A stretch of 64,000 nt of DNA from Haloferula helveola. GTDB lineage: Bacteria > Verrucomicrobiota > Verrucomicrobiia > Verrucomicrobiales > Akkermansiaceae. Position 1 is the stretch's first letter. The number at the start of each line of letters is the position of its first letter. The stretch lies in the NCBI RefSeq assembly GCF_037076345.1, contig NZ_AP024702.1:4464001-4528000 (forward strand). The letters run 5' to 3'. A program made the position numbers and the translations under genes. The notes beneath the pieces are model-generated. The model did no database searches. It was not told where the DNA came from and worked only from the letters and a program-made list of their open reading frames with translations. Of this stretch, positions 33,888 through 43,036 are shown one piece after another.

Positions 33888-35044
33888 GGCTGATAGCGCT
33901 TCAGGGATTTACGAAGGAAATTGAGGTCGTCGGGATTGGCTTCGAGGTAGCGGTCGACTCCCTGCTGAACCTCCCGGACCCGCGCTTCCACCGAATCGGG
34001 TTCGAGGCGTCGTCCGTAATTGCCGGCCTTCCCTGCAATCCGGTCGAGTATGAGGTTCCCGACTTCCGGAGTGGCGTGGAAGAGATCGATCCAATGGTCG
34101 AAGTGAGCGCCCGGTTGATCTGCGGGTGGCAGAGGCTCGGCGTTCAGAGCGTGCCCGTCGAGGAAGTCCCAGATCTCGACACCCGGGCTGGCAAACTGGG
34201 CGAGTGCCGCACGGTCCTTTTCGAACCACGGATCGGGATCCCCAAGTTCGCGATAGCAAGTTTGGAACAAGGCATGATTCGGGGTGATCAGGAAGACGAG
34301 CCGGGTTCCGTCCTGTCGGCAGCGCTCGACGATCGACCGGATGACCTCGAGCTTCGTCGGATCCAGTTTCCCGTAGCGCTTCCGTCCCTCGACCATCCGG
34401 ACCGTGGTTGCGAGGTAGAGTCCTGCAATCGTCTGTCGCAGGTCCTTGGGAAACTCGGAGTCGTGACGGAAGCCTTCCGGCGTGTGATCGGCCGGTTCAT
34501 TTCCGACCGCCCGGCCGAGCGTCTCGAACGACGAGGCGCAGGTGGAGATGCCAAGGTGATACCTCAGCTCCCGCTCGATCGGGTCCGCATCGCGATCCAG
34601 CGGTGACAGGGCGAAGTCGGTCGGGTTTCTCTTCGGAGGCGGCGTCGTCAGGTCGCCGGCATCGATCGCGAAGACCACCAGCTTGGCGTCCTCCCGGTCC
34701 ATGAAGTAGTCGAAGATCGCCTTGTTCTCGAACAACTGCGCGGCATTGAGTCCGAGGTTGGCGCAGCGCATCCCGTCGAAGAGAGGATGCTTCGGGTCCA
34801 GCGCGATATCCACCCGCGACGAGCCGAACATCGCGGCGTCCCACGTTCCGGACCGCACGAGGCCGGCCTTGGCGGTCCGGTTCCACGTGTTGTCGATTTC
34901 CCGGTAGGGTTCGAGCTTTTGCGACGACCAAGATGTGGGGGTGACCCGCCAGGGATTCACTACTGTGTTGAGCCCGTATCCCAGCACCACCGTGCCGACG
35001 AGCAGCACGATCAGGAAGGCATGGTAGCGGCGCAGGGATCTCAC
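33884..35044 (-). CDS. Membrane-anchored SGNH/AlgX-DltD-like protein, partner of MBOAT acyltransferase
   Basis: A 386-residue protein with one N-terminal membrane helix (YHAFLIVLLVGTVVLGYGL) and an extracytoplasmic domain. AAMFGSSRVDIAL (Ser75/Ser76) resembles the nucleophile block of DltD/AlgJ-type proteins, and DLFHATPEVGN near residue 340 gives an Asp-x-x-His pair. In alginate and teichoic-acid systems such proteins work with an MBOAT protein to O-acetylate or acylate an exported polymer. Here the MBOAT gene is 3 bases upstream, which supports the same role. It overlaps the GT11 gene by four bases. The exact acyl group is unknown. Confidence 0.78.
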   Translation of the reverse strand: MRSLRRYHAFLIVLLVGTVVLGYGLNTVVNPWRVTPTSWSSQKLEPYREIDNTWNRTAKAGLVRSGTWDAAMFGSSRVDIALDPKHPLFDGMRCANLGLNAAQLFENKAIFDYFMDREDAKLVVFAIDAGDLTTPPPKRNPTDFALSPLDRDADPIERELRYHLGISTCASSFETLGRAVGNEPADHTPEGFRHDSEFPKDLRQTIAGLYLATTVRMVEGRKRYGKLDPTKLEVIRSIVERCRQDGTRLVFLITPNHALFQTCYRELGDPDPWFEKDRAALAQFASPGVEIWDFLDGHALNAEPLPPADQPGAHFDHWIDLFHATPEVGNLILDRIAGKAGNYGRRLEPDSVEARVREVQQGVDRYLEANPDDLNFLRKSLKRYQP

Positions 35045-35047
35045 GGA

Positions 35048-36586
35048 CTAGAACTGGAAGTAGATGAATTCGCTGACCTTGTCGAAGTTCATGCCGACCG
35101 CAATCAGAAGCGCGACGGTCGCGATGGCGAACATCGGAGTAGGCCGCCACTGCCACCAGCGGCGCGTGGCGCGGGGCAGCGGGTCGGTCGTCGGACGGTA
35201 TCGCCGGAAAATCTGCTGCGTGTTGGGGAGAAGCCAGCAGGCGAGCAAGGGAATCAGGATCAGCAGGGGATCACGGCTGGCCACCACCCGGCTCGCCTTG
35301 TCGGGCCAGCCCTCGAACCCGTTGAGGCCGAACATCGAAGAGAGGATCGATCCGCTGGCCTGCAGGGCGTCGCGGGTGGTCCCGGCGGGATCGAGTTCGA
35401 AGTTTCCGGCGCGGAACGGGATCCACGCGACAACCACCGCGATGAAGGTAATGGCGGTCGCCGCCGGGGCCGGGAGGGATCGCCATCCGCGAGTGCGCCG
35501 CAGGTGGTTCCAGAAATGGTTCACGCACAAGTAGGCGCCGTGGAGTCCGCCCCAAAGCACATAGGTCCAACCAGCGCCATGCCACAGGCCGCCGAGCAGC
35601 ATGGTGGCGAACAGGTTGAGATAGCGCCGGGCCGGGCCTTTGCGGTTTCCGCCGAGCGGGATGTAGAGGTAGTCGCGCAGGAAGCGGGACAGTGTCATGT
35701 GCCAGCAGCGCCAGAACTCGATGATGGTCCGCGCCTTGTAGGGAGAGTGGAAATTGAGCGGTAGCCGGATGCCGAACAGGCGTGCCGCGCCGATGGCCAT
35801 GTCCGAGTAGCCGGAGAAGTCGAAGTAGATCTGGAGCGAGTACGAGATGCCCGCCGTCCAGGCTTCGGCCATCGTCAGGGCCCGGCCGTCCGATGCCGCG
35901 AGTTCGAACAACGGATTGGCGATCTGGGCGCAGGGGTCCGCCACCACGACCTTCTTGAACAGCCCGATCGCGAAGATGCCGAAGCCGACCGGAAAATGTC
36001 GCGCCCAGCCGACTCCTGACCCGCGCTGGAACTGCGGCATCATTTCCCGGTGGTGGACGATCGGTCCGGCGATCAGCTGCGGGAAGAAGGAGACGAAGAG
36101 CAGGTAGTCGGTGAAGTGGTACTCCGACGTCTCACCCCGCGCGGCGTCGATCAGGTAGGCGATCTGCTGGAAGGTGAAGAACGAGATGCCGAGCGGCAGG
36201 ATCAGTTGCGGGACGGGGATGCCCGTGTCGGCGAGAAACGCCGCGGTCTTGGCGAAAAGGCCGGCATACTTGAATACGCCGAGCACCGCGAGGTTCGCGC
36301 CGACACCGATGGCGAGCAGCGCTTTGCGTCCGTTCGAGTCCGTCGCGGTTCGCCGCGAGAGGCCCCGGCCGACAAGGAAGTTGAACACGCACGATCCGAG
36401 GATCAGCAGCAACCACTTCGGTGACCAGTCCTCTCCCGGAACGGGAATCCAGTAAGCGTAGTAGGTCAGGCTGGCCAGCACCAGCCACACGACCGCCGCC
36501 CGATACGATGCCTTCCGTAGCAGCAGGAAGCCGACCAGGGTGATCGGCAGGAACAGCAGCAGAAAGGTGTAGGAATTGAAGAGCAT
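35048..36586 (-). CDS. MBOAT family O-acyltransferase (AlgI/DltB-like)
   Basis: A 512-residue polytopic membrane protein with about ten hydrophobic spans, starting MLFNSYTFLLLFLPITLVGF. It carries the MBOAT signatures: FFPQLIAGPIVHHREMMPQF, YLYIPLGGNRKG and the catalytic-His segment GGLWHGAGWTYVLWGGLHG. AlgI-type members pass acetyl or other acyl groups across the membrane for modification of an exported polysaccharide. It lies 10 bases downstream of one SGNH gene and 3 bases upstream of another, forming a complete O-acylation module. Confidence 0.93.
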   Translation of the reverse strand: MLFNSYTFLLLFLPITLVGFLLLRKASYRAAVVWLVLASLTYYAYWIPVPGEDWSPKWLLLILGSCVFNFLVGRGLSRRTATDSNGRKALLAIGVGANLAVLGVFKYAGLFAKTAAFLADTGIPVPQLILPLGISFFTFQQIAYLIDAARGETSEYHFTDYLLFVSFFPQLIAGPIVHHREMMPQFQRGSGVGWARHFPVGFGIFAIGLFKKVVVADPCAQIANPLFELAASDGRALTMAEAWTAGISYSLQIYFDFSGYSDMAIGAARLFGIRLPLNFHSPYKARTIIEFWRCWHMTLSRFLRDYLYIPLGGNRKGPARRYLNLFATMLLGGLWHGAGWTYVLWGGLHGAYLCVNHFWNHLRRTRGWRSLPAPAATAITFIAVVVAWIPFRAGNFELDPAGTTRDALQASGSILSSMFGLNGFEGWPDKASRVVASRDPLLILIPLLACWLLPNTQQIFRRYRPTTDPLPRATRRWWQWRPTPMFAIATVALLIAVGMNFDKVSEFIYFQF

Positions 36587-36596
36587 GCCGTGCGGC

Positions 36597-37475
36597 TCAC
36601 GCCGGGCGCAGTTCCGGGGGCAGGAAGCCTACCTTCTCCAGTTCGGCCAGAGCCAGTGGCATCAGTCGCTGGGAAAGGTGGGTGCCGTCGTGGAAATAGG
36701 ATTTGTCCGGTCGCTCCTCGGGCCGGTGATAGAGTCCGGCCACCGCGGTGAACGCGATGCCTTTGTCCGCGCAGTGATGGCGCAGCCGTTCGGTGTAGGC
36801 GTAGGTGATGTCCCTCCGAAGCTCCCACGGGCCGACGAAGGGGAAGGTGGTTTCCTTCACGCTCTCGTTGTTCGGGATGATCTGCGGCGGCCCCCAGACC
36901 AGCGGTTCGAAGCCCAGCGAGGAGACCCATTCGGGAAGACGGATGAACTTGGCGGCGGTTGCCTCGGTGATCTCCTCGATCGGCTTGCCGGCCTTGGCGG
37001 CCCGTGCCATGTGGATGCGGCAATCGATCTCGCCGAAGGAAAGAATCACCTTCGACCCCTTCGGCACGTCCTTGCGAAGAAGGATCTCCAACTTTTCGCG
37101 GGAGCGGGTCGATGATCCAGCGTCTCCGGCCTTCCACGCGGTGGCGGGCCCGACATGGAACACCCGGAAGCACGGCAGCAGGTCGAGGCCCCGATTGATC
37201 CAGTGCGGTTTCCAGAACGCGCTGCGCCGGTAGCGGACGAACCGGAGGCGCTCGGAGCCGGCGAAGAACATCGTGTTGCTGTCGCCGATGCAGGTGACGG
37301 GCGTGATCGTTTCCGGCGCCTCGTGGCCGAGATGCTTCGCGAGCAGTGCGCGGCGTCGCGGTTCAAAGGTGTCGACCGAGCGTCGGGGCTTGCCGGTCAG
37401 GTGGGCGTCAAGATCGTCGGAGAGACCGTCGATCTCCGCCCTGAGTTCGGTGGAGAGCGGCGGGTAGTCGGTCAT
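36597..37475 (-). CDS. SGNH/GDSL hydrolase-like protein (putative glycan O-acyltransferase or esterase)
   Basis: A 292-residue protein without signal peptide, started at ATG 37475, which overlaps the upstream FkbM gene stop (ATGA). VTCIGDSNTMFF holds the GDS block with likely nucleophile Ser66, and SYFHDGTHLS near the C-terminus gives the Asp-x-x-His pair. ILSFGEIDCRIHMARAA resembles the block III Asn/Glu region. It may add or remove acyl groups on a glycan precursor. Its location between an FkbM methyltransferase and the MBOAT gene supports glycan modification. Whether it acts as a transferase, an esterase or only a structural partner cannot be told. Confidence 0.75.
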   Translation of the reverse strand: MTDYPPLSTELRAEIDGLSDDLDAHLTGKPRRSVDTFEPRRRALLAKHLGHEAPETITPVTCIGDSNTMFFAGSERLRFVRYRRSAFWKPHWINRGLDLLPCFRVFHVGPATAWKAGDAGSSTRSREKLEILLRKDVPKGSKVILSFGEIDCRIHMARAAKAGKPIEEITEATAAKFIRLPEWVSSLGFEPLVWGPPQIIPNNESVKETTFPFVGPWELRRDITYAYTERLRHHCADKGIAFTAVAGLYHRPEERPDKSYFHDGTHLSQRLMPLALAELEKVGFLPPELRPA

Positions 37476-38395
37476 GACAGCACGGTCCATTCGGGTGCCA
37501 GCCAGCCTTCCGGGGTTTGCTTCGCCACCAGCACGAGGTCGACGTGGACGCGTTCGGCGTTGCCGTGCAGCTTCGGGAGATCCGCAAATCGCCCGACCTT
37601 CTTCAGCGTCTTGGCCTTGATCGAAACCAGCCGGTAGGTCTCGAACGATTGCTGCAGCCAGTCGAGGTAGTCGTCGGGCTCCTCACCGGCCCAGCGGATG
37701 TACTGGGCGTCGAACTCGATGAAGCCGATCGCACCCGCCGCTTCCGAAATGACACGGGTGAAGCCTTTGAGCGCACGGCTCTCGTAACCCTCGATGTCCA
37801 TCTTGAAGAGCACGGTAGCGCCCGACGAAACCTCCGAGGAGACGACCGAGTCGACCGTCTTCGCCTCGAGCTTGAACTCGAGCGATGCGGGCCGGTCGTT
37901 CAACTCGCGGACCGCCGAAGAACTGCCGCTCCAGTCCGGATTCACGAAGAAGGGGATGTCGGATGCCGGTTGGTCGGAGACGAGGCAGTTGGTGATCGTC
38001 ATCTGTTTGCCCGCCGGGTGATCGGCGCGGCTCTTTTCCAAATGCGGGATCAGTCGCGGGTTTGCCTCGAAGCCGAACAAGCGGACGTCCTTCCCGTAAT
38101 CGGTGCCGAACATGCACTCGCCGTAATTCAGGCCGACGTCCACGATCAGGCCCGGCTTGAGATGGCGGTTGAAGTCGCGCCAGAAGATCAGGTTGTCGGA
38201 GACCTTTCCGCGCAGGGGCTCCTGAACGACCTTCTTGATTGCGCAGGGATCTTCCGGATCGATGTGGATCCAGTTCTCGCACCCGTGGAGGCGGGCCTTG
38301 TTCGGTTTCAGGCTGCCGTAGCGGATCAGGGTGAGGGGCTTGAGGTAGGCTTCCTTGAAGGCCTTTTCGAACCGCTTGTAGGGGCTGACTTTCAT
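37472..38395 (-). CDS. FkbM family methyltransferase
   Basis: A 307-residue cytoplasmic enzyme started at ATG 38395; the longer frame upstream shows no conserved sequence. The SAM-binding core is PGLIVDVGLNYGECMFG, followed by LFGFEANPRLIPHLEKS, TVDSVV and LFKMDIEGYESRALKGF, the last being the FkbM signature DxExxE-like region. FkbM-family enzymes O-methylate sugars and other hydroxyls. Its position at the head of the fucosyl/O-acyl gene set suggests methylation of the same surface glycan. It overlaps the next gene by four bases and starts 38 bases after thiG. Confidence 0.85.
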   Translation of the reverse strand: MKVSPYKRFEKAFKEAYLKPLTLIRYGSLKPNKARLHGCENWIHIDPEDPCAIKKVVQEPLRGKVSDNLIFWRDFNRHLKPGLIVDVGLNYGECMFGTDYGKDVRLFGFEANPRLIPHLEKSRADHPAGKQMTITNCLVSDQPASDIPFFVNPDWSGSSSAVRELNDRPASLEFKLEAKTVDSVVSSEVSSGATVLFKMDIEGYESRALKGFTRVISEAAGAIGFIEFDAQYIRWAGEEPDDYLDWLQQSFETYRLVSIKAKTLKKVGRFADLPKLHGNAERVHVDLVLVAKQTPEGWLAPEWTVLS

Positions 38396-38433
38396 CCGGT
38401 GACGGCGATGCTGCGGGACGGGCGAGTGAACGG

Positions 38434-39225
38434 TCAAGCACCCGCGCCTTGGAGGAATCCGGTCAGCGGGCTGGTGGCGGAGGCGGTCGAGTGCGACTCC
38501 GGAAGGCCGATTTCCCATGCTTCGCGGCCGGCTTCGACCGCCAGGCGGAAGGCACGGCCCATGCGCTCCGGGTCCTCGGCAATCGCGATCGCCGTATTCA
38601 CCAGCACCGCGTCGGCGCCGAGTTCCATGGCTTCGGCAGCATGGCTTGGCGTGCCGATTCCGGCATCGACGACCACCGGAACGGTCGCCTGTTCGACGAT
38701 GATCCGGATCTGGTCGCGCGTGGCGATCCCCTGATTGCTGCCGATCGGCGCGCCGAGAGGCATCACGGTGGCGGTGCCGACTTCCTGTAGGCGTTTTGCG
38801 AGCACCGGATCGGCATTGATGTAGGGAAGCACGGTAAATCCTTCACCAACGAGCACTTCGGCCGCTTTCAGCGTCTCGATCGGGTCCGGAAGGAGATAGG
38901 TCGGATCCGGGTGGATCTCGAGTTTCACCCACTTCGGCAGACCGGCCGCCGCGGCGAGTCGGGCAAGGCGGACCGCTTCCTCGGCATTCATGGCACCGCT
39001 GGTGTTCGGCAGGATCAGGTATTTTTCCGGATCGATGAACTCGAGGATGTTGGCGTAGGGGTCGTTCTTGCCGGTCAGGTCGGCACGCCGGAGCGCGACC
39101 GTCACGATCTCGGTGCCCGTGGCCTCGAGGGCGTCGCGCATGACCTCGTTCGATGCGAACTTGCCGGTTCCGACGAACAGTCGGGAATCGAAGGTTCGAT
39201 CGGCGATGACGAGCGGCTCGGGCAT
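38434..39225 (-). CDS. thiG: Thiazole synthase
   Basis: A 263-residue enzyme that makes the thiazole phosphate ring of thiamine from 1-deoxyxylulose 5-phosphate, dehydroglycine and the ThiS thiocarboxylate. The start is ATG 39225 ([23 protein letters not shown]). Diagnostic parts are [10 protein letters not shown], the Schiff-base Lys101 in [23 protein letters not shown] and [29 protein letters not shown]. Length is normal for the family. No thiS, thiF or thiH neighbours are present, so the rest of the pathway lies elsewhere. It sits between mdh and the glycan-decoration genes on the same strand. Confidence 0.95.
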   Translation of the reverse strand: MPEPLVIADRTFDSRLFVGTGKFASNEVMRDALEATGTEIVTVALRRADLTGKNDPYANILEFIDPEKYLILPNTSGAMNAEEAVRLARLAAAAGLPKWVKLEIHPDPTYLLPDPIETLKAAEVLVGEGFTVLPYINADPVLAKRLQEVGTATVMPLGAPIGSNQGIATRDQIRIIVEQATVPVVVDAGIGTPSHAAEAMELGADAVLVNTAIAIAEDPERMGRAFRLAVEAGREAWEIGLPESHSTASATSPLTGFLQGAGA

Positions 39226-39320
39226 GGCGGGATTGAAGAAGGGAATCGGACCGGTGAAAAGGGAAAGCGCCGGTGCCCGGGCGGGCACTGGCGCCTTTGG
39301 AATCGGAGTCAGGCGGCGCG

Positions 39321-40310
39321 TCAGCCCGGAATGAGATCCTTGACCGCTTCGCGCTCCTCGAGGAGTTCGGCCACGCTGGCGTCGATCTTGCCACGGCTGA
39401 AGTCATCCACCGGCACGCCTTGCACAACCTCCCAGGAACCGTCGGCCTTGGTGCGGATCGGCATCGAGGCGATGATGCCCTCGGCGATGCCGTAGGAACC
39501 ATCGGAGCAGACACCGACGCTGTGCCAGTCGCCCTCGGCGGTCGGGTTGCAGAGGCTGACGACCGTATCGATGGCGGCATTGGCGGCTGAGGCAGCGGAG
39601 GATGCGCCACGTGCCTTGATGATCGCCGCGCCGCGCTGCTGGACGGTCGGAATGAATTCGCCTTCGAGCCAGGCGCGATCGGTGATCACCTCGGTGACGG
39701 GCTTGCCGTCGATCTTGGCGTTGGTGAAATCCGGGTACTGGGTGGCCGAGTGGTTGCCCCAGATGCAGAGGTTCGAGACTTGCGAGTGATGCACTCCGGC
39801 CTTCGTCGCGAGCTGCGACTTGGCGCGATTCTCGTCGAGGCGGGTCATCGCGAAGAAGCGGTCGTTCGGTACGCCATCGGCGTTGGCCATCGCGATGAGT
39901 GCGTTGGTGTTGCAGGGGTTGCCGACCACGAGGGTGCGGACATCGGACGCGGCGTTGGCGGCGATCGCCTGCCCTTGGCCGGTGAAAATCTTGCCGTTGA
40001 TTCCCAGCAAGTCACCACGCTCCATGCCCGCCTTGCGGGGAACCGAGCCGACGAGAAGTGCCCAATTCGCGCCGGAGAAGCCCACGGCGAGGTCGGCGGT
40101 CGGCACGACCTCGCGCAACAGCGGGAACGCACAGTCGTCGAGCTCCATCACGACGCCGTCGAGTGCGGGCAATGCCGGCTCGATCTCGATCAGGCGCAGG
40201 TTGACGGGTTGGTCGGGGCCGAAGACAGCGCCGGAAGCGATGCGGAAAAGCAGGGCATAGCCGATCTGGCCGGCGGCTCCGGTGACGGAGATGGTGATGG
40301 GGTCCTTCAT
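39321..40310 (-). CDS. mdh: Malate dehydrogenase
   Basis: A 329-residue NAD-dependent enzyme of the TCA cycle, of the type 2 group resembling cytosolic malate dehydrogenases. The NAD site is [19 protein letters not shown]. Substrate Arg residues lie in [15 protein letters not shown], with the catalytic Asp in [14 protein letters not shown] (159) and the catalytic His in [11 protein letters not shown] (187). Length and order of motifs are complete. It is divergent from the ftsB-like gene across 162 bases, which must hold both promoters. ThiG starts 95 bases downstream. Confidence 0.95.
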   Translation of the reverse strand: MKDPITISVTGAAGQIGYALLFRIASGAVFGPDQPVNLRLIEIEPALPALDGVVMELDDCAFPLLREVVPTADLAVGFSGANWALLVGSVPRKAGMERGDLLGINGKIFTGQGQAIAANAASDVRTLVVGNPCNTNALIAMANADGVPNDRFFAMTRLDENRAKSQLATKAGVHHSQVSNLCIWGNHSATQYPDFTNAKIDGKPVTEVITDRAWLEGEFIPTVQQRGAAIIKARGASSAASAANAAIDTVVSLCNPTAEGDWHSVGVCSDGSYGIAEGIIASMPIRTKADGSWEVVQGVPVDDFSRGKIDASVAELLEEREAVKDLIPG

Positions 40311-40472
40311 GGTGATGGATATCGTCGAACTGACGGGGGATGTCGTAATCCCACCGGTCGCGGGCGGTCAACCGTCGACCCGAAGGATTGAGCGGATGAG
40401 TTTCCGATCCATGGGTCCGCCGCAATTTTTGTTCCGGATTCCCTTCGGATTTGTTAAGGACCGCCCAAGGCT

Positions 40473-40817
40473 GTGGCTACCTCCCGAAAGACTCCCCGAT
40501 CCAGGATTACCCGTCTGCGTGCGCAGACGCGGGCGATCCGGTGGGTAAACGGCTTTGTCCTGTGCCTGTTCGGCTTGTCGGTCGGGGCCTTGGCGGTGGC
40601 CTCGGCATTGCCGCAGAGGCGCCAGCTTGAGGACAAGGAACAGGAGTTGGCGCGCATTCATGAGAAGGAGCGCCAGGTGCTGGCCCTCAAGGAGGATGCG
40701 CAGGCGACCTACCGGGCTTTGCGGGATGATCCCGAGTATCTCGAACTCCACGCGCGGGACCGGCTGAATCTCTATTTTCCCGGCGAGATGATCTACCGCA
40801 TCGAGCGCGACCGTTGA
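40473..40817 (+). CDS. FtsB/DivIC-like septum formation initiator family protein
   Basis: A 114-residue protein read from GTG 40473. A basic N-terminus (residues 1-22) is followed by one membrane helix (WVNGFVLCLFGLSVGALAVASAL), a heptad-like coiled coil (RRQLEDKEQELARIHEKERQVLALKEDAQATYRAL) and a short C-terminal domain (DDPEYLELHARDRLNLYFPGEMIYRIE) typical of FtsB/DivIC. These bitopic proteins bridge divisome components at the septum. Its stop codon overlaps the hpt start (TGATG), so the genes are translationally coupled. The family is clear from topology and the ARDRLNLYFPGE motif. Confidence 0.82.
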   Translation: MATSRKTPRSRITRLRAQTRAIRWVNGFVLCLFGLSVGALAVASALPQRRQLEDKEQELARIHEKERQVLALKEDAQATYRALRDDPEYLELHARDRLNLYFPGEMIYRIERDR

Positions 40818-41350
40818 TGGAAGACGACGTCGAGCGGGTGCTGATTGCCGAAGACGTGATCGAGAGGCGTCTTGATGCGATGGCGGTCGAGATCCGTCGG
40901 GATTTCCCCGGGGAAGTTCTCGTCGTGATCGTGCTTCTGAAAGGTGCGCTGGTTTTTTCGGCCGACCTGCTTCGCCGTCTGCCGCGAATGCTGGAAATCG
41001 AGTGCCTGAATGTGGCGAGCTACCATGGCGGAACCGAAAGCAGCGGCAAGGTCGACTTCCTTGATCGCAAGTTGCCGGACGTGAACGGGCGACGCGTGCT
41101 GGTGCTCGACGATATCCTCGATACGGGCCGCACGCTGCGCGCTGTCGTCGACCGCCTGACCGAGATGGGCGCGGAGTCGGTCAAGACCGGCGTGCTGCTG
41201 GCCAAGGACAAGGTGCGGTCGGCGGAGGTCGAGGCGGACTACGTCGGCTTTGCGATCGGTGATGAATTCGTCATCGGCTACGGACTCGATTACCAAGGGC
41301 GCTACCGGAACCTGCCCTACGTCGGGACGCTCAAGCCGGAGGCGAGGTAG
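40817..41350 (+). CDS. hpt: Hypoxanthine phosphoribosyltransferase
   Basis: A 177-residue purine salvage enzyme that forms IMP or GMP from hypoxanthine or guanine and PRPP. It carries the PRPP-binding signature VLVLDDILDTGRTL, the flexible-loop region NVASYHGGTESSGKVDFL and the C-terminal ADYVGFAIGDEFVIGYGLDYQGRYRNLPYVG, which is diagnostic for bacterial Hpt. The start ATG at 40817 overlaps the preceding stop by one base. Its 3' end overlaps the convergent DUF2071 gene by 20 bases, an unusually tight arrangement. Confidence 0.95.
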   Translation: MEDDVERVLIAEDVIERRLDAMAVEIRRDFPGEVLVVIVLLKGALVFSADLLRRLPRMLEIECLNVASYHGGTESSGKVDFLDRKLPDVNGRRVLVLDDILDTGRTLRAVVDRLTEMGAESVKTGVLLAKDKVRSAEVEADYVGFAIGDEFVIGYGLDYQGRYRNLPYVGTLKPEAR

Positions 41351-42086
41351 CGCGCTTCAGAGGGTAAACCGAGACATCGACGGTCTTCGCGACCAAGGCC
41401 GAATCGGCAGGGCGGTCGGGAAGGGGGAGCTCATCCCAATCGGCGGGCAGGGTTGACCACTCGGTGCAATCCGCGGGCTCGAGAAGGTAGGGCGCGTGAT
41501 GGACCCGGCCGGTATGGATCCGGTTCCGCGGATCGGCGGAGTAGAGGAGGTAACGCTCGGCGAGGAAGAACTCGAGCGAGCCGGGTTCTGCAGCGGCTCC
41601 TTCCCGGGCCGGTTCATAGACGAAGCGGGAGGTTTCATTGCGGCCGTCGCGTCGGCAGGAGTAGTCGAGGTGTCGGTCAGCTTGCCCGCTCGACATCTCC
41701 GCGTGTTCGTAGGGCAGATGGAAACGGGAACGGGCGAACTCGACGGCGAGCGGTTGGTTGCAGTCGAGGCTGAAGAACCAGACACCCGGCACGCCGGCGT
41801 CGTCGTGAACGTAGGTCCGGACATTCAGCTCCATGAACCACGAGATGCCCGGGACGGGTGGCAGAAGCGACGGACGCGCCCGGTCCATGAAGAAGGGGAC
41901 GATCCCCAGCCATGCTTCACCCTTGTGCAGGTCGAGGTGCAGTCCGGGCGGCAGCTTCGCCCGAAGCATGTCAGGGTCGACCTTCCAATGGAGGAAGAGA
42001 AGTTTCGACCAACGCTGCCGCATCACCGGGAAGCCCGGAGGCTTCTCGCGTACGGCAAGTCGCTGTTCGAGGGTGGGGCTTGGCAT
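41331..42086 (-). CDS. DUF2071 (YqjF-like) family protein
   Basis: A 251-residue protein started at ATG 42086; the longer frame upstream is antisense to other coding sequence and low in complexity. The family signature is clear: RWSKLLFLHWKVDPDMLRAKLPPGLHLDLHKGEAWLGIVPFFM, then GISWFMELNVRTYVHDDAGVPGVWFFSLDCNQPLAVEFAR and a C-terminal AERYLLYS region. DUF2071 relates to acetoacetate decarboxylase-like folds, but no function is assigned. It is the last gene of the minus-strand set, 49 bases after the sugar isomerase. It may belong to that operon by position only. Confidence 0.85.
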   Translation of the reverse strand: MPSPTLEQRLAVREKPPGFPVMRQRWSKLLFLHWKVDPDMLRAKLPPGLHLDLHKGEAWLGIVPFFMDRARPSLLPPVPGISWFMELNVRTYVHDDAGVPGVWFFSLDCNQPLAVEFARSRFHLPYEHAEMSSGQADRHLDYSCRRDGRNETSRFVYEPAREGAAAEPGSLEFFLAERYLLYSADPRNRIHTGRVHHAPYLLEPADCTEWSTLPADWDELPLPDRPADSALVAKTVDVSVYPLKRATSPPA

Positions 42087-42135
42087 CGTTCGATGCCAAG
42101 ATGGCGCCGATTTATCCCTCGGCAAGTTCCCCGGA

Positions 42136-43023
42136 TCAGAGCTCCGCAAGAAGTGCTTCGAAGCGTTTGCCGTAATCGACATACGAGTCGTAGCACTGCT
42201 GCCAGTCGACTGCGGTCGGATCGGCAGCGTGGAAGACGGTGGCGACATGCGGCTCGATCGCAATCCAGCCGTCATACCCGCGCGCCTTCGCGTCGCCGAG
42301 GATCTCGCGGAGCTTGGCCTGTCCGTCGCCGGGCATCGTATACTCCGGTTCGACGTCGTCGGATACGGGATTGATGCAGTCCTTGATGTGGATGTGGACG
42401 ACGTGGTCGCGGACCTTTTCCCAGAACTCGAACGGGTCCTGCCAAGGGAAGCCGCCATCGGCCTGCGGCTTCGAGCGGTCCTTCTGGAACACCGGGTTGC
42501 CGGTATCGAAGACGAGCTTGAGCCCCGGGACCTCTTCGATGAGTCGCAGCGTGTGCTCGGCGGAGAAGCCGCCCCAGTTCATGCAGTTCTCGTGGATGGC
42601 GGTCAGGCCTTCGTCGGAGAAGCGTTTGACGATCTCCCGCAGGCGGCGGAAGCGCTCCTCCTCGTGTTGGTCCTCGCCCCAGGGTTCTTGGGCGTAGGAC
42701 ATCACGCGGATCAGCTCGGTTCCGAGGCGCTTCATGCGCGGGATGGCACGGTCGATTTCGGCCAGCGTGATGTCGAAGTCCGAGTGGATCGTCTTTCCCC
42801 AGTTGGCGATGAGCGAACCGAACTCGGGAATGGAAACTCCGGCGGCATCGAGTCGGTCAGCGACGTCGTTGAATTCGTCTTCGGGGAGTTCGTGGATGTT
42901 CTTGTCGCCGACCATCCGGGCCGAGATCGCCGACCAGCCGATGTCCTTGGTGGCTTGGATCTGCTTGTCGAGGTCGCGCGAAGCCTCGTCGGCGAAACCG
43001 GTGAGCTTGGAAGAGGGAGGCAT
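42136..43023 (-). CDS. Sugar phosphate isomerase/epimerase, xylose isomerase-like TIM barrel
   Basis: A 295-residue soluble TIM barrel. The metal ligands typical of this superfamily are visible in order: Glu in TAIHENCMNWGG, Asp in LKLVFDTGNPV, His in VVHIHIKDC and Glu in GWIAIEPHVATVF, binding a divalent ion such as Mn2+. Such enzymes isomerise or epimerise keto- and aldo-sugars or inositols. It starts 13 bases after the Gfo/Idh/MocA oxidoreductase and so probably acts on that enzyme's product. Its substrate cannot be given from sequence. Confidence 0.85.
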   Translation of the reverse strand: MPPSSKLTGFADEASRDLDKQIQATKDIGWSAISARMVGDKNIHELPEDEFNDVADRLDAAGVSIPEFGSLIANWGKTIHSDFDITLAEIDRAIPRMKRLGTELIRVMSYAQEPWGEDQHEEERFRRLREIVKRFSDEGLTAIHENCMNWGGFSAEHTLRLIEEVPGLKLVFDTGNPVFQKDRSKPQADGGFPWQDPFEFWEKVRDHVVHIHIKDCINPVSDDVEPEYTMPGDGQAKLREILGDAKARGYDGWIAIEPHVATVFHAADPTAVDWQQCYDSYVDYGKRFEALLAEL

Positions 43024-43036
43024 GGGGCAGGGGACG

